A stretch of 64,000 nucleotides of DNA from Pseudomonas sp. NKUCC02_KPG (GCF_019345465.1 NZ_JAHKRC010000003.1:248001-312000); one strand, 5' to 3'; shown: positions 36,093-46,220, counted from the first letter of the stretch. The notes: generated by a model not told the origin, from the letters alone. Numbers and translations: made by a program.

Positions 36093-38699
36093 GCGCGGTG
36101 CCGGTGGCAGGTACTGACGGGGTGAGTATCCGCTCTGCGGGCGATCTCGAGATCAGCGGCCAGACCCACGCCAACAGCCTTGAGGCCGCCCGTGCCGGGG
36201 TGCACAGCAGCCGGGGCGATGTCGACCTGCACGGCGCCAGAGACGTGACACTGGCGGGCGCCGATATCAGCGGGGGCAACGTCAAGCTCGACGCGGGTCG
36301 CAATCTGATCCTGAGCAGCCTGGAAAGTACGGCCCTTCAGGAAAAACGGGATCAATGGAGTAACAAGGCGCTCTTTGTGACCTATGAAACCTATGATCGC
36401 ACCACCACCGACAAGGACTCGCGCCAGCACGGTACCCAGGTCACGGCCCGGCAAAACGCCGCACTGTCTTCCGGCGCCGACGCCCTGCTCAAGGGCAGCC
36501 ACGTAGAGGCGGGCGATACCCTGCGACTCAACAGCGGCAAAGACCTGCGTCTTGTGGCCGCGACTGAAACCCATGACACCCGGGACCAGGGTAATCACCG
36601 CAAAAACCTATGGAAGGAAAGCTGGGACACCTCAACCCATGATGAGCGCACTGTTGCCAGCAGCCTCAAGGCAGGCAAGTCGATCGAGCTGGCCAGCGGG
36701 CAAAAACTGCAGTTGCAAGGGGCCGAGTTGAAAACCCCGGGCGATATCCGGCTCAGCGCCCGTGAAGTCGAGATCGCCAGTGCCAGCCGCAGCCAGAGCC
36801 ACACCGGCACGCGCTATTCCGGCGATTTGCTGGGGGGCAGCTTCTTCGGCAGCCAGGGCGAGGGTGACGGGGACAGAACCCTGCACACCGGTAGCCAGGT
36901 CAACGCCGGTGGCAAGCTGATCGTCAAGGCCGACGATGTGCACATCAGCGCCAGTCAGGTGCGCGGCGGGACCCAGGCCAGCGTGATCAGCGATACCGGT
37001 TCGCTGGTGATCGATGGCGTCCACGACACGTCCCGCGACAGCAGTCATAACAAGGACAGCAGTTTTTTCTCGCTGATCAATGACGAACGCCGCAAGGACC
37101 ACAGCGACCGCACGCTCGTCGCCAGTGACCTGCATTCGGACAGTAACCTCACGCTGCAAAGCGCACGGGACATTACCGTCAGCGGCTCTACAGTGTCGGC
37201 AACAGGTGAAACCGGAGTACAGGCCAAGGGTGATATCAAGATCGTTGCGGCTGAAAATACCGCCCGGGACACCACCCGTACCGACAACCGTGGTTTCACT
37301 GCCAGCACCAGAGAAACCGCGCCCGGCAGCCATGAGTACCGTGTGGATGCAGGTTTAAAGGATCAGCAGCACACCAACGTCACCGAGACAACGCGGCAGC
37401 AGGGGGCCAGCATCCGTGGCCGTTAACGCGGGTGGCGACGTGAGCATCAAGGGCTCGGACCTTGCCGCGACCGGGGGCGATGTGAACCTCAAAGGCAAAA
37501 ACATCGAACTGCTGGCGGCACATGACAGCACCGACAGCAAAACCCGGGATGTCACCACGGGGGGTGGCATCGTATGGAGTGCAAGTCTGGGCAAGGTGGG
37601 CAGTGGCCTGGAGTTTGTCCGCCAGGACAGTAAGGACAACGCCAACCGGACCACGGCCAAAACCAGCAACGTGACAGCCACCGGCAATGTGCAGGTGCAG
37701 GCTGACAATACCTTGGTCAATGAGGGCTCCCGGATCGTTGCCGGCTCAGGGTTGCAGGTCAATGCAGCCCGGGTGGACAACCGGGCGGCACGCAACACCG
37801 AGTCCAGCTCCCACACCGAGACCGGCTGGCAGGCCGGGCTGGGGGTGAGTGCCGAGATCAGTGGCCTCAGCAATCCGCTGGAAAAAGTCGTCAAAGGCCT
37901 GGTCAAGGGCACGATGCCCCAGGCCGCTTTGATGGACGGCGTGGAGCTGGCCAGCGTGGGGCTCGACGGGCAGGTGGGGTATCACAACAAGACGCAGGCG
38001 CAGCAGGACAGTACGGCGCTGGTCAGCCAGCTCAGTGGCGCCACGGTACAGGTCAATGTTGGTGGCAAGTTGCAGGATGAAGGCACGCAATACCGTGCAA
38101 CCGACGGTGCCTTGAACATCCAGGCGGGCAGCCATGACGCCAGCGCCGCGATCGACACCCACAGCCGCAGCGAGCAGGGCGTAGCGGCCAAGGTTGGCGT
38201 GCGCGTCTACACCAAGACCGGGGAAGATGTGAATGTGCGCGCCAACGGCTCGGGCGAGTTCAACCGGGCGCAGGAGGCCGCCAGTACGGCCCAAGCAGGC
38301 CGCTATGCCGGGGCCAAGGGGGTGAGCATCGCCACTCAAGGCGATGCCCGCTATGAAGCCGGCGACTTCGACGGTGGTGCGGGCTCAGTCAACCTCAATG
38401 CCGGTGGCAAACTGGCGCTGGAGCAAACCACTGACACCCGCAGCCAGAGCGCCATGGGGCTGAGTGCCAGCGGTTCGTTGGCGCTGGAAACCGCTGAGGG
38501 CACCAACCTGACCCCTGAGGGCCACCTGAAGTTTGACTACCAGCCCGACAACTCGCCAGCCAGCGAGGCCCATGTCGCGACGTTCCGTGGGCAGGAACGG
38601 CTGCGGCTCTCTGGTGCCACGGTTGGCGGTGATCTGTTGAAGGGTGAAAACAAAGAGCGCGAGTCGTTACAGGGCAACATTGACCAGGCCATAAACTAA
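36093..38699 (+). pseudogene. TpsA/FhaB-type hemagglutinin remnant, 5' deleted and frameshifted
   Basis: About 870 codons of filamentous-hemagglutinin-type repeats in two frames. The first (36098-37426) begins inside the repeats (GVSIRSAGDLEISGQTHANS, VDLHGARDVTLAGADISGGN, SLKAGKSIELASGQKLQLQG) and ends at a TAA. The second (37416-38699) resumes AVNAGGDVSIKGSDLAATGG and runs to SLQGNIDQAIN. The frames would join if one G were removed from the five-G run at 37402-37406. The N-terminal signal and TPS secretion domain are missing, and no C-terminal toxin, pretoxin (VENN) motif or immunity gene is recognisable. Together with the truncated TpsB this is one deletion event. Confidence 0.85.
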
Positions 38700-38804
38700 A
38701 GTCAGGGGCCCGGTGCGCCCACAACCGAGCAATCACGTGTCACGGTGATGGGTTGCACCGCTGATTTGACCTATCATTACGCCTTTCCAACAGGTGAATG
38801 ATTA

Positions 38805-39104
38805 ATGAGCGATTCAAACCAGACCTTGCGCGCAGCCCTTGAAACCAGCGACATGTTGGTGATTGACGGGCTGCATGCCTGGGATTTTTCTCTGGACGAT
38901 GTGCAGTTGCTCATCAAATGCATGGACGGGCGAGCCGAAAAGCGCTGGAAGTTCACCCTTGAACAGATCGACGCCAGCGTCTTTGACGACACCCTGCAAA
39001 GCTGGACCCTCGTTGGCGACTCCGGTGAACACCGTCTGGTTTGCCTCAGCGCCTTGAGTGCAAACAACGATGACGATGAAGTCGAGGTTGAAGATGAAGT
39101 TTAA
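38805..39104 (+). CDS. Small acidic conserved hypothetical protein (DUF5629-like)
   Basis: 99 residues, ATG with AGGTGA upstream. It is soluble and acidic, with no signal or membrane segment: MLVIDGLHAWDFSLDD near residue 17, KRWKFTLEQIDASVFDD near 46 and a Glu/Asp-rich tail (NNDDDEVEVEDEV). I think it matches DUF5629, a family largely confined to Pseudomonas, but function is unknown. Its last 11 bases overlap the start of the lactonase-like gene, so the two are probably coupled. Confidence 0.7.
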   Translation: MSDSNQTLRAALETSDMLVIDGLHAWDFSLDDVQLLIKCMDGRAEKRWKFTLEQIDASVFDDTLQSWTLVGDSGEHRLVCLSALSANNDDDEVEVEDEV

Positions 39105-40266
39105 AACCTTACCTGTGTTGATGGCTCTGAGCGTGGGTGCAATGTCGGCCCAGGCCGATTCCCGGGATGAAGTCGAGTTGCTGGTTGGCTCCTACACTCA
39201 GGGCAAAAGCCAGGGCATCTACCGGTTGCAGTTTGACAGCGCCAAAGGGCGTATCACCCCTGAGCCGCTGCAAGTGTTCAAGGCCGCCAACCCTTCGTGG
39301 CTGACCTTGTCCAAAGACCAGACCCGTCTGTTCGTGGTCAATGAAAACGGCAAGGGCCAGAGCGATGTCGTCGGTCGCGCCAGCAGCGTTGCCATCGACC
39401 CGAAAACCAACGAGTTGACCCTCATCAACCAGGTCAAGACCCTGGGTGAAGAGCCTACCCATTCCAGCCTGAGTGCGGATGGGCGCTATCTGTTTGTGGC
39501 CAACTACGGCGTGCATGCCGACCCTGGCGGCAGCCTTGCCGTATTGCCGATCAATGCTGAAGGTCAGTTGCAACCCGTGACCCAGATGAGCAGTCATCCT
39601 GCCAGCCGGGTCAATCCTGAGCGCCAGATGTCCGCCCACGTGCACTCGGTGGTGTCCTCCCCGGACGGCAAGTTCGTCTACGCCAGTGATCTGGGTGCAG
39701 ACAAGGTGTTTGTCTACCGGTACGAACCGGCAGCCAATCCGGATCATCCGCTGGTGGCCGCCGACCCGGCTTTTGTAGCGCTGCCGGCAGGTAGCGGGCC
39801 ACGTCACCTGCTGTTTTCCGGTGACGGCAAACACGCTTACCTGACCACTGAAATGAGTGCCCAGGTGTTTGTATTCGACTATGACAATGGTCGACTCAAG
39901 CAGCGTCAGGCACTGGAACTGGCCCACGGCATGCCCGCGCAAAACCGTGCAGCCGGTGCATTGCATGCCTCACAGGACGGCAAGTTCCTGTACGTCAGCA
40001 ACCGTGGCAAGGCCAATGAAATCCTGGTGTTTGCAATCAATCCGGGCAATGGCGAGTTGACTGAAATCCAGCGTCGCTCGGTGGATGGCGATCACCCACG
40101 TGAGTTTGCCCTGAGCCCCAACGGCAAGTTTTTGTTGATCGCCAACCAGATGAGCAATGCCATCGTGGTACTGGAGCGCGACCCTGAAACCGGCACGTTG
40201 GGCAAGACCCTACAAACCCTGGCAATGGATGCACCGTCCGATCTGAAATTTATCAACCGCCCGTAA
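39094..40266 (+). CDS. Secreted lactonase-like seven-bladed beta-propeller (6-phosphogluconolactonase/YbhE family)
   Basis: 390 residues from ATG 39094, chosen because it gives a clean signal peptide (MKFKTLPVLMALSVGAMSAQA). The mature protein repeats WD-like propeller blades: LLVGSYTQGKSQGIYRLQFD, PSWLTLSKDQTRLFVVNE, PTHSSLSADGRYLFVANYG, HSVVSSPDGKFVYASDLGAD, GPRHLLFSGDGKHAYLTTEM, LHASQDGKFLYVSNRG and PREFALSPNGKFLLIANQ. This is the lactonase PF10282 fold of E. coli Pgl, but periplasmic export makes a pentose-phosphate role unlikely. Substrate unknown; cyclic ester hydrolysis or a periplasmic binding role are possible. The start lies within the end of the DUF5629-like gene. Confidence 0.83.
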   Translation: MKFKTLPVLMALSVGAMSAQADSRDEVELLVGSYTQGKSQGIYRLQFDSAKGRITPEPLQVFKAANPSWLTLSKDQTRLFVVNENGKGQSDVVGRASSVAIDPKTNELTLINQVKTLGEEPTHSSLSADGRYLFVANYGVHADPGGSLAVLPINAEGQLQPVTQMSSHPASRVNPERQMSAHVHSVVSSPDGKFVYASDLGADKVFVYRYEPAANPDHPLVAADPAFVALPAGSGPRHLLFSGDGKHAYLTTEMSAQVFVFDYDNGRLKQRQALELAHGMPAQNRAAGALHASQDGKFLYVSNRGKANEILVFAINPGNGELTEIQRRSVDGDHPREFALSPNGKFLLIANQMSNAIVVLERDPETGTLGKTLQTLAMDAPSDLKFINRP

Positions 40267-40407
40267 TCAAAGGCGTGCAGCTGTCCATCAATCCCGCTGA
40301 TAGACGCTAGTGCTGCAATGAATTTCTTCAGGATGACCCTTGGCGTTAAGTTGGTTTCACGGCCTTAACAGGCAAGCACGCCAACTGAATCGTCGAGGGT
40401 TATCGTC

Positions 40408-40581
40408 ATGAATTTCAATCTTTTCTCCGTGATTTCCGCTTGCGCCATCTCCGCCACCGTGGCCCTGCCTGCCAGCGCAACCACCCTGGTCAGTGACAAG
40501 AAATCCGCGGCCTACACCCAAAAATACCTGCAACAAAGCGCCAATTTCTATGCGGCCCTGGATCATAAAACCCGAAGCTGA
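40408..40581 (+). CDS. Tiny secreted protein (57 residues)
   Basis: ATG at 40408 with GAGGG eight bases upstream. The product is a predicted signal peptide (MNFNLFSVISACAISATVALPASA) followed by a short polar tail (TTLVSDKKSAAYTQKYLQQSANFYAALDHKTRS). The clear signal-peptide shape and ribosome-binding site support a real gene. I do not recognise the family. It stands alone between the lactonase-like gene and a REP pair. Confidence 0.55.
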   Translation: MNFNLFSVISACAISATVALPASATTLVSDKKSAAYTQKYLQQSANFYAALDHKTRS

Positions 40582-40598
40582 GCGGCACCTGTTTTCCT

Positions 40599-40680
40599 GT
40601 GGGAGCGGGCTTGCTCGCGATAAAGGCAACGGGGTGTATCTGAACCACCGTGCCTGTATCGCGAGCAAGCCCGCTCCCAC
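40599..40680. repeat. Inverted pair of REP sequences
   Basis: GTGGGAGCGGGCTTGCTCGCGATA (40599-40622) and its perfect complement TATCGCGAGCAAGCCCGCTCCCAC (40657-40680), a 24-base perfect inverted repeat with a 34-base loop, between the convergent tiny-protein and glutathione-transferase genes. Confidence 0.92.
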
Positions 40681-40690
40681 CATGGAGTTA

Positions 40691-41278
40691 TCAGGGTTTT
40701 TTCATCACCGAACTGAACAGTTCCGATGCCAAAAACTGCTCCAGCCAGGCATTCAGGCGCGGGTAGGGCGCTTGCTCAAACCAGTCGCGGTCCACATGGG
40801 CAAACTGGCGCACAAACGGCGCCAGGGCTACATCCGCCAGGCTCAACGCTGGCCCGGCCAAGTATGCCGAGCGCGCAAGCACGTCTTCCAGCCGCTGCAA
40901 AAACTCTGCCCCTTGCGCCCGGTAATACTCCATCGGGTGCTCAGGGTAGCGAATGGCGTATTTGTAGCGGTCCAGCAGCCCCTTGAAGCGGGTGTCGTTT
41001 TCTTCGATCAATGCCGCGCAGCCCGGCTGCAACCAGTTATCCGGATCATGCCGGGCCAGCGCCCAGTGCATGATGTCCAGGCTTTGCTCGATCACACTGC
41101 CATCGGCACACACCAGCACCGGCACCGTACCCTTGGGTGAGGCAGCGAGCATTTCGGCTGGCTTGGCTTTCAGGTTGACCTCCACAATCGACAACGGCAC
41201 GCCGCTGTAGCGCAGGGCCATGCGCGCCCGCATGGCGTAGGGGCAGCGGCGGAATGAATACAGCACATGCCCGGTCAT
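40691..41278 (-). CDS. Glutathione S-transferase family protein
   Basis: 195 residues. The N-terminal thioredoxin-like domain holds LYSFRRCPYAMRARMAL (active-site Ser/Cys region), the cis-Pro motif GTVPVLV and ADGSVIEQSLDIMHWAL (glutathione-binding Glu-Ser-like EQS). The C-terminal helical domain has AGPALSLADVALAPFVRQF with the N-capping ALSLADVAL motif. It is shorter than GstA-type enzymes and substrate is unknown. It overlaps the sbcC stop by four bases at its start (ATGA), so it appears to be the last gene of the sbcD-sbcC operon. Confidence 0.85.
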   Translation of the reverse strand: MTGHVLYSFRRCPYAMRARMALRYSGVPLSIVEVNLKAKPAEMLAASPKGTVPVLVCADGSVIEQSLDIMHWALARHDPDNWLQPGCAALIEENDTRFKGLLDRYKYAIRYPEHPMEYYRAQGAEFLQRLEDVLARSAYLAGPALSLADVALAPFVRQFAHVDRDWFEQAPYPRLNAWLEQFLASELFSSVMKKP

Positions 41279-44200
41279 TTAACCTCCACGGTGCTCAAAC
41301 CGTTGCCTTGACGTTTTACCTGGATCTGGACCGGGATGCGTTCGTGCATCTCCTGTACGTGGGAGATGACCCCCACCTTGCGCCCTTGGGCTTGCAGGCC
41401 GTCCAGTGCATCCATCGCCAGTTGCAGGGACTCGGGATCGAGGCTGCCAAAACCTTCATCGATAAACAGTGATTCGATTTTCAATGTGCTGGAGGCCATC
41501 GAGGCCAGGCCCAAGGCCAATGCCAGTGACACCAGGAAGGTTTCACCGCCGGAAAGCGAATGCACCGAGCGCAGTTCGTCGCCCATTTCGGTGTCCATCA
41601 CCAGCAGGCCGAGCATGCTGCCACCGCGCTTGAGGCGATAACGGCGGACCAGTTGGCGCAACTGCGCGTTGGCGTGATGGACCAACAGGTCGAGGTTGTA
41701 GGCCTGGGCGATTTTGCGGAACTTGTCGCCAGTGCCGGAACCGATCAGATCACTGAGGCGTGCCCAGCGCTGCCATTCGTCATAGGCCAGTGCGATGCGT
41801 TGAGCCAATGCCTGATTGGCCTGTTGACGACGTTGATCCTCGCTCTGTTGGGCACGTAGTTCGGCACATTGCTGCTCACTGGCAGCCAGTTGCGCGTGCA
41901 ACGCCTCAAGGGCGATGTTGAGTGACTCGCTGTCCAGGTTGCCATTGGCATGGGCCTGGTGTTGGGCCAGGCGTTGTTCGCGTTCTTGCAGCAATACCCG
42001 GGCTTGCTCGACGGCTTTTTCGCTGTTCTGCAGGTGCAGGCGCAGTTCGCGTACCTGTGCTTCGTCATGGGCCAGCAAGTGCAGCAGTCGACTGTCATCG
42101 ACCTCGCTGTGCTGTGCCCGCCATTGCGCGAGCTGAGCGTTGAGGGTGTCGTGTTCTTGCTGCAGGGCGTGCAGGCGCTCTTGCTCGGACTTGAGCTCGG
42201 TCGCGAGCTGGAGCAACTGGTTGGCGGTAGCTTGCAGGGCTTGTTCGGCCTGGGTCTGGGCCGTGCGGGCCCGTTCGACGGCCTGCTCGAGGCTTTGCTG
42301 CCACTGCTCGGCGCTGCTGAAGTCACCCAGCCATTGTTTGAGGCTGTGCTGGCTGGCCTGTTGCTGCTCGCCCAGCGCCTTGACGCTGTGCTGCAGGGTG
42401 TCCAGTTCCTTGCTGCGATTGGCCTGCTGATACTGCTCGCGCTCGATGCTGCTCGCTCTTTCAGCCTGCTCCGCCTGTTCGTCCCGTTGCTGATCGAGTT
42501 GGGCCACACGATCAGCCACTTGCTGGTCGAGGGCCATGAAGCAGGCGGACGGGTTTTCGCGCAGGGCGTCGAGGGTGGCCGGGGCCAGCACGCTGGCAAA
42601 CTCGTCGAGTTCATCCTCAAGGCGCTGAGTGTCGGCATTGAGGTGCAATTGCTGCTCAGCCAGCTGCTGGGTGGCGAGCTGGCTGGCTTCGGTGCAGCGC
42701 TGGACTTGCTGCTGCAAGTGGGCCGCTTCTTTCTGCAAGGCGAGCAGGGCGTTCTGGCGCTGTTCGTCCTGGGTGATGCTGTGCTGCAACTGATTCAGGC
42801 GCAGGGTCAGCCATTGCTCACGCTTGGCCGGGTCCTGTGCCAGCCATTGCTCGTGGAGCGGATGCGCTTCAAGGCTCGGGGCGAGGGCTTGCTGTTCTTG
42901 GTGGATGCGCTCTTGCTGGAGCAAAAATTCTTTTTGCTGGGCGATCAGGCCACCGACTTTTTCCCGCAGCTGGGCGAGGGTTTCCTTGAGCCCGTCGACT
43001 ACGGCGCGGGCACTGGCTTCTTCCTGCTCATCATGGCGGGACAGGCTGTGCAGCAAGGTTTCAGGCTGATGATACGGATGCTCGGCGCTGCCGCACACCG
43101 GGCAGGGCTGGTCATCCTGCAACTGCCCGCGCAGTTCCTCGACGCTGGCGCTACGGGCCACGCGCTGACGCTCCAGCAGTTGGCGGGTGACCTGCAAGGT
43201 TTGCTCAGCCACTTCAAGGTCGGCTTTGGCCTTGATGCCTTGCTGGCTCAGGCGCTCGCGCTCCTGCTGCACCTCCTGTTGCTTGAGTTGCAGTTCGTGC
43301 AGGCGGCTATCGAGCGCCTGCTGACTGCTGCACAGGCGCTGCAGGTCTTCATAGGCCCGCTGTTGCTGACGGTTGTCTTGCAGCAGGCTGCCCAGGGTCT
43401 GGATTTGCTCGTTGACCGCGTGGGGTTCTGCGCCGGCTTCCTGGAACAAGATTTCCAGGCTGTCGCGCAACCCGGTCAGTTCCTGCGTGGCCTGCAGGGC
43501 CCGCTGTTCAAGCCCCGGCAGTTCCTTGCGGCCGGTGCTCAGGTTATTGCTCAACCGCACCAGTTGCTGAAGCCTTGGGCGATAGGCGTCCCAGGCGCTG
43601 GCCAGTGGTGCGAGGGCATTGCTGTGTTCGAGCTGGGTGGTGATGAGTACAAGCCGCTCAGCGCCTTGTTGCTGGCGCTCAAGCAGCGTGTTGAGCGCCA
43701 GTTGCCCTTCGACGCACGCCTGTTCGGCCTGCTGCTGGAGGGTTTGTTGGGTGTTGAGGGCCTGGGTCAGGCGGTCAAGGTTGGCCTGCTCCAGAAGGGC
43801 CTGCTGCACCTGGGGCGCGCATTCGCGCTGAAGGGCCTGGGCCTGGGTTGTAGCCAGGCGGGCGGTTTGCAGCTCTGCTTCAAGGCGGGTCTGGCGCTGG
43901 CCCAGTTCGGCCTGTTGAGCAAGATGGGCGTTGATGTGCCCGGCCAATGGGCTCAGTTGCCCTTCCAGCTCGGCCAGGCGGGCAAACTGATGACGTTGTG
44001 GTGCCAGTTGTTCGAGCAGGTGCAGGGTCTGGCGCTGGGTGGCCTGGCTGTCCCACAGGGTTTGCGCTTGCTGTAATTGCTCCGCAGCGCTGAGTTGCTG
44101 CTCTTGCAGTTCGCCCAGGGTTTTGAGCCAGGTGTGTTGCATCTCCAGCTGCTTGAGCTGGCCTTGCTGGTTCTTTAGCTGCTGCTGCGCGTCGTTGAAC

Positions 44201-44916
44201 TGTTGATCCAGTTCGGCACGGGCCTGGGGCTCAAGAGGCGTGACACCGACGGCCTGGTCCTGCAGTTGCTTGTGTGCGTCCCTGGCCTCTTTGGCCTTGT
44301 CGAATGCGCGCTTGCCCAGGCGGGTGTAGAGCGCGGTGTCGGTGAGCTTTTCCAGCAGTTCGCTGCGCTCGTTGTCATCGGCCTTGAGAAAGGCGCTGAA
44401 CTCACTCTGGGCCAGCATCACGGCACGGGTGAATTGCTCGAAATTGAGCCCCAGTCGCGCTTCCAGCTGGACTTTGTAATCGCCTTTCTGGCTCGCCAGC
44501 AGTTGATCGTTGTCCAGGTCGCGCAGGCTTTGGCGACTGGCTTGCAACTTGCCGGTGGCTTTTTCGCGAGCACGGTTGGCTTCCCAGCGGGCGCGGTAGC
44601 GGCGGCCGTCGATGCCGACAAAATCGACTTCGGCATAGCCTTCACCAGTGCCACGGCGCAGTAATGTGCGCGGGTCGCCGGTGGCAATTTCGCCATCGGC
44701 ATCCGGTACTTTTGCATCGCGCCCCGTGTTGTTGAGTCGCGGCACAGCCCCAAACAGGGCCAGGCACAGGGCGTCGAGTAGGGTGCTTTTGCCGGCGCCG
44801 GTGGGGCCGGTGATCGCAAACAACCCGGCACTGGCCAGGGGCTCGGCGGTGAAATCCAGCTCAAAGGGCCCGGCCAGTGAGGCGAGGTTTTTCAGGCGAA
44901 TGGCGAGGATTCTCAT
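41275..44916 (-). CDS. sbcC: Exonuclease SbcC, SMC-like ATPase subunit
   Basis: 1213 residues. SbcC forms the SbcCD (Mre11-Rad50-type) nuclease that cuts hairpins and protein-blocked DNA ends. The N-terminal Walker A is ITGPTGAGKSTLLDALC (about residue 35). Long Gln/Leu/Glu-rich coiled coils (about 200-600 and 700-1030) flank the zinc hook DQPCPVCGSAEHPYH near residue 605. The C-terminal ABC signature is HSLSGGETFLVSLALALGLAS and Walker B is ESLFIDEGFGSLD, followed by the D-loop and the His-switch region VGVISHVQEM. Its ATG overlaps the sbcD stop (ATGA). Length and motifs are normal. Confidence 0.95.
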   Translation of the reverse strand: MRILAIRLKNLASLAGPFELDFTAEPLASAGLFAITGPTGAGKSTLLDALCLALFGAVPRLNNTGRDAKVPDADGEIATGDPRTLLRRGTGEGYAEVDFVGIDGRRYRARWEANRAREKATGKLQASRQSLRDLDNDQLLASQKGDYKVQLEARLGLNFEQFTRAVMLAQSEFSAFLKADDNERSELLEKLTDTALYTRLGKRAFDKAKEARDAHKQLQDQAVGVTPLEPQARAELDQQFNDAQQQLKNQQGQLKQLEMQHTWLKTLGELQEQQLSAAEQLQQAQTLWDSQATQRQTLHLLEQLAPQRHQFARLAELEGQLSPLAGHINAHLAQQAELGQRQTRLEAELQTARLATTQAQALQRECAPQVQQALLEQANLDRLTQALNTQQTLQQQAEQACVEGQLALNTLLERQQQGAERLVLITTQLEHSNALAPLASAWDAYRPRLQQLVRLSNNLSTGRKELPGLEQRALQATQELTGLRDSLEILFQEAGAEPHAVNEQIQTLGSLLQDNRQQQRAYEDLQRLCSSQQALDSRLHELQLKQQEVQQERERLSQQGIKAKADLEVAEQTLQVTRQLLERQRVARSASVEELRGQLQDDQPCPVCGSAEHPYHQPETLLHSLSRHDEQEEASARAVVDGLKETLAQLREKVGGLIAQQKEFLLQQERIHQEQQALAPSLEAHPLHEQWLAQDPAKREQWLTLRLNQLQHSITQDEQRQNALLALQKEAAHLQQQVQRCTEASQLATQQLAEQQLHLNADTQRLEDELDEFASVLAPATLDALRENPSACFMALDQQVADRVAQLDQQRDEQAEQAERASSIEREQYQQANRSKELDTLQHSVKALGEQQQASQHSLKQWLGDFSSAEQWQQSLEQAVERARTAQTQAEQALQATANQLLQLATELKSEQERLHALQQEHDTLNAQLAQWRAQHSEVDDSRLLHLLAHDEAQVRELRLHLQNSEKAVEQARVLLQEREQRLAQHQAHANGNLDSESLNIALEALHAQLAASEQQCAELRAQQSEDQRRQQANQALAQRIALAYDEWQRWARLSDLIGSGTGDKFRKIAQAYNLDLLVHHANAQLRQLVRRYRLKRGGSMLGLLVMDTEMGDELRSVHSLSGGETFLVSLALALGLASMASSTLKIESLFIDEGFGSLDPESLQLAMDALDGLQAQGRKVGVISHVQEMHERIPVQIQVKRQGNGLSTVEVK

Positions 44917-46154
44917 GGCTGTTCACCTTCCAGCTGAACTTCTTGCAGCAGCACGGCAAAGTCCTTGAGGGTTTGTTCGTCGGCTTCACTGCCGTAGTTG
45001 TCTTGCCAGGCTCGGCTGAACAGTTCCTGGGGTGTCAGTTGGTCCAGTTCGATCAGGCGCGCGTCGTCGTCCGAGGCACGGCTGCCGCTGCCAGCATATT
45101 CGGCCGAGATGCGCACCAGGCGCACGGATTTACCCTGCAGTGCGGTTTCGATTTGCTGGCGCAAATCGGGCTGCGGTTCGTCGAGCTTGACCCGCACTTC
45201 GAGCCACGGCTGGCGCTGGGTATCGGCCAGCAGGTCGGTGTCCGGCAGGTCGGCCAGTTGGGTGAGGATGTCAGCCAGGGGCAGTGGGCCAATGCGTTGC
45301 AGATTGATCGCGCGCGGGATCAGTAGCGGCTCGACGCTGACCAGGGTTTCGCCCTCCAGTGTCACGTCGAGAATCTGGTGTTGATAGCCGATTTCAGAGA
45401 ATGACAACGGAATCGGTGAGCCGCAGTAGCGGATCCGCTCCTCGCCGTTGACCCGTTGTGGCTTGTGCAAATGGCCCAGGGCAACGTAGCTGATGCTCGG
45501 CCCGAACAGGCTGGCGGGCAGGGCTTCGGCGTTGCCGATAATCAGGCTGCGCTCGGAGTCTTCGGACACCGAACCGCCCGCCATGTGGGCGTGGCTGATG
45601 GCAATCAGGGCCTGACCCGGCGTGCGCTTGGCGTTGGCGGCTTCAATCAGCCACTCGTGGACCTGGCCGATGCCGCGCAGGTAGTCATCACCCAGGTGCG
45701 CTCCGGTGACTTCTGCAGGGCGCAGAAAGGGCAGCGCCAGGCACCAGGCAGCGGTTTCACCGCTGGCATCGGGCAAGGGGATCAGCAGGCGTTCGGCGTC
45801 GAGCTGGCCATCGTCGAGCCACAGCACGCGCCCCAGTGCATGGGTGCGTAAACGGCGCATCAAGGGCGCGGGCAGTTCGATGCGCGAGCCGGAGTCGTGG
45901 TTGCCGGCAATCATCACGATGGTCAGTTTCGGCTGTTGCTCATGGGCGCTGACGATAAAGTCGTAGAGCCGTTCCTGGGCTTTTACCGGCGGGTTGACGG
46001 TGTCAAAGATATCACCGGCAATCAGCAGTACGTCCGGCTGCTGCTCACTGAGCTGTGTCAGTAGCCAGGCAAGAAAACAGGCGTGTTCGAAGTCGCGGTC
46101 CTGGCCGTGGAGGTTTTGCCCCAGGTGCCAGTCGGAGGTGTGAAACAGGCGCAT
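44913..46154 (-). CDS. sbcD: Exonuclease SbcD, Mre11-type nuclease subunit
   Basis: 413 residues. A calcineurin-like metallophosphoesterase: FHTSDWHLGQNLHG (metal ligands Asp/His), LIAGDIFDTVNPP, MIAGNHDSGSRIE, ISHAHMAGG and ALGHLHKPQRV in order through residue ~245. A C-terminal capping domain follows. It provides the ATP-dependent double-strand exonuclease and single-strand endonuclease of SbcCD. First gene of the operon; downstream sbcC overlaps it by four bases. Confidence 0.95.
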   Translation of the reverse strand: MRLFHTSDWHLGQNLHGQDRDFEHACFLAWLLTQLSEQQPDVLLIAGDIFDTVNPPVKAQERLYDFIVSAHEQQPKLTIVMIAGNHDSGSRIELPAPLMRRLRTHALGRVLWLDDGQLDAERLLIPLPDASGETAAWCLALPFLRPAEVTGAHLGDDYLRGIGQVHEWLIEAANAKRTPGQALIAISHAHMAGGSVSEDSERSLIIGNAEALPASLFGPSISYVALGHLHKPQRVNGEERIRYCGSPIPLSFSEIGYQHQILDVTLEGETLVSVEPLLIPRAINLQRIGPLPLADILTQLADLPDTDLLADTQRQPWLEVRVKLDEPQPDLRQQIETALQGKSVRLVRISAEYAGSGSRASDDDARLIELDQLTPQELFSRAWQDNYGSEADEQTLKDFAVLLQEVQLEGEQP

Positions 46155-46220
46155 AACAGAATCCGTTTTAAAGGGGTTGGCAACCCGCTCGCTCGGGCGG
46201 TCCTCGGGTTGCCTGGAAAT

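Noticed and set aside
41950..44076. A 708-codon open frame antisense to sbcC, rich in Leu and Gly
   Set aside because: Shadow of the Gln/Leu-rich coiled-coil coding sequence of sbcC on the other strand; no family resemblance.
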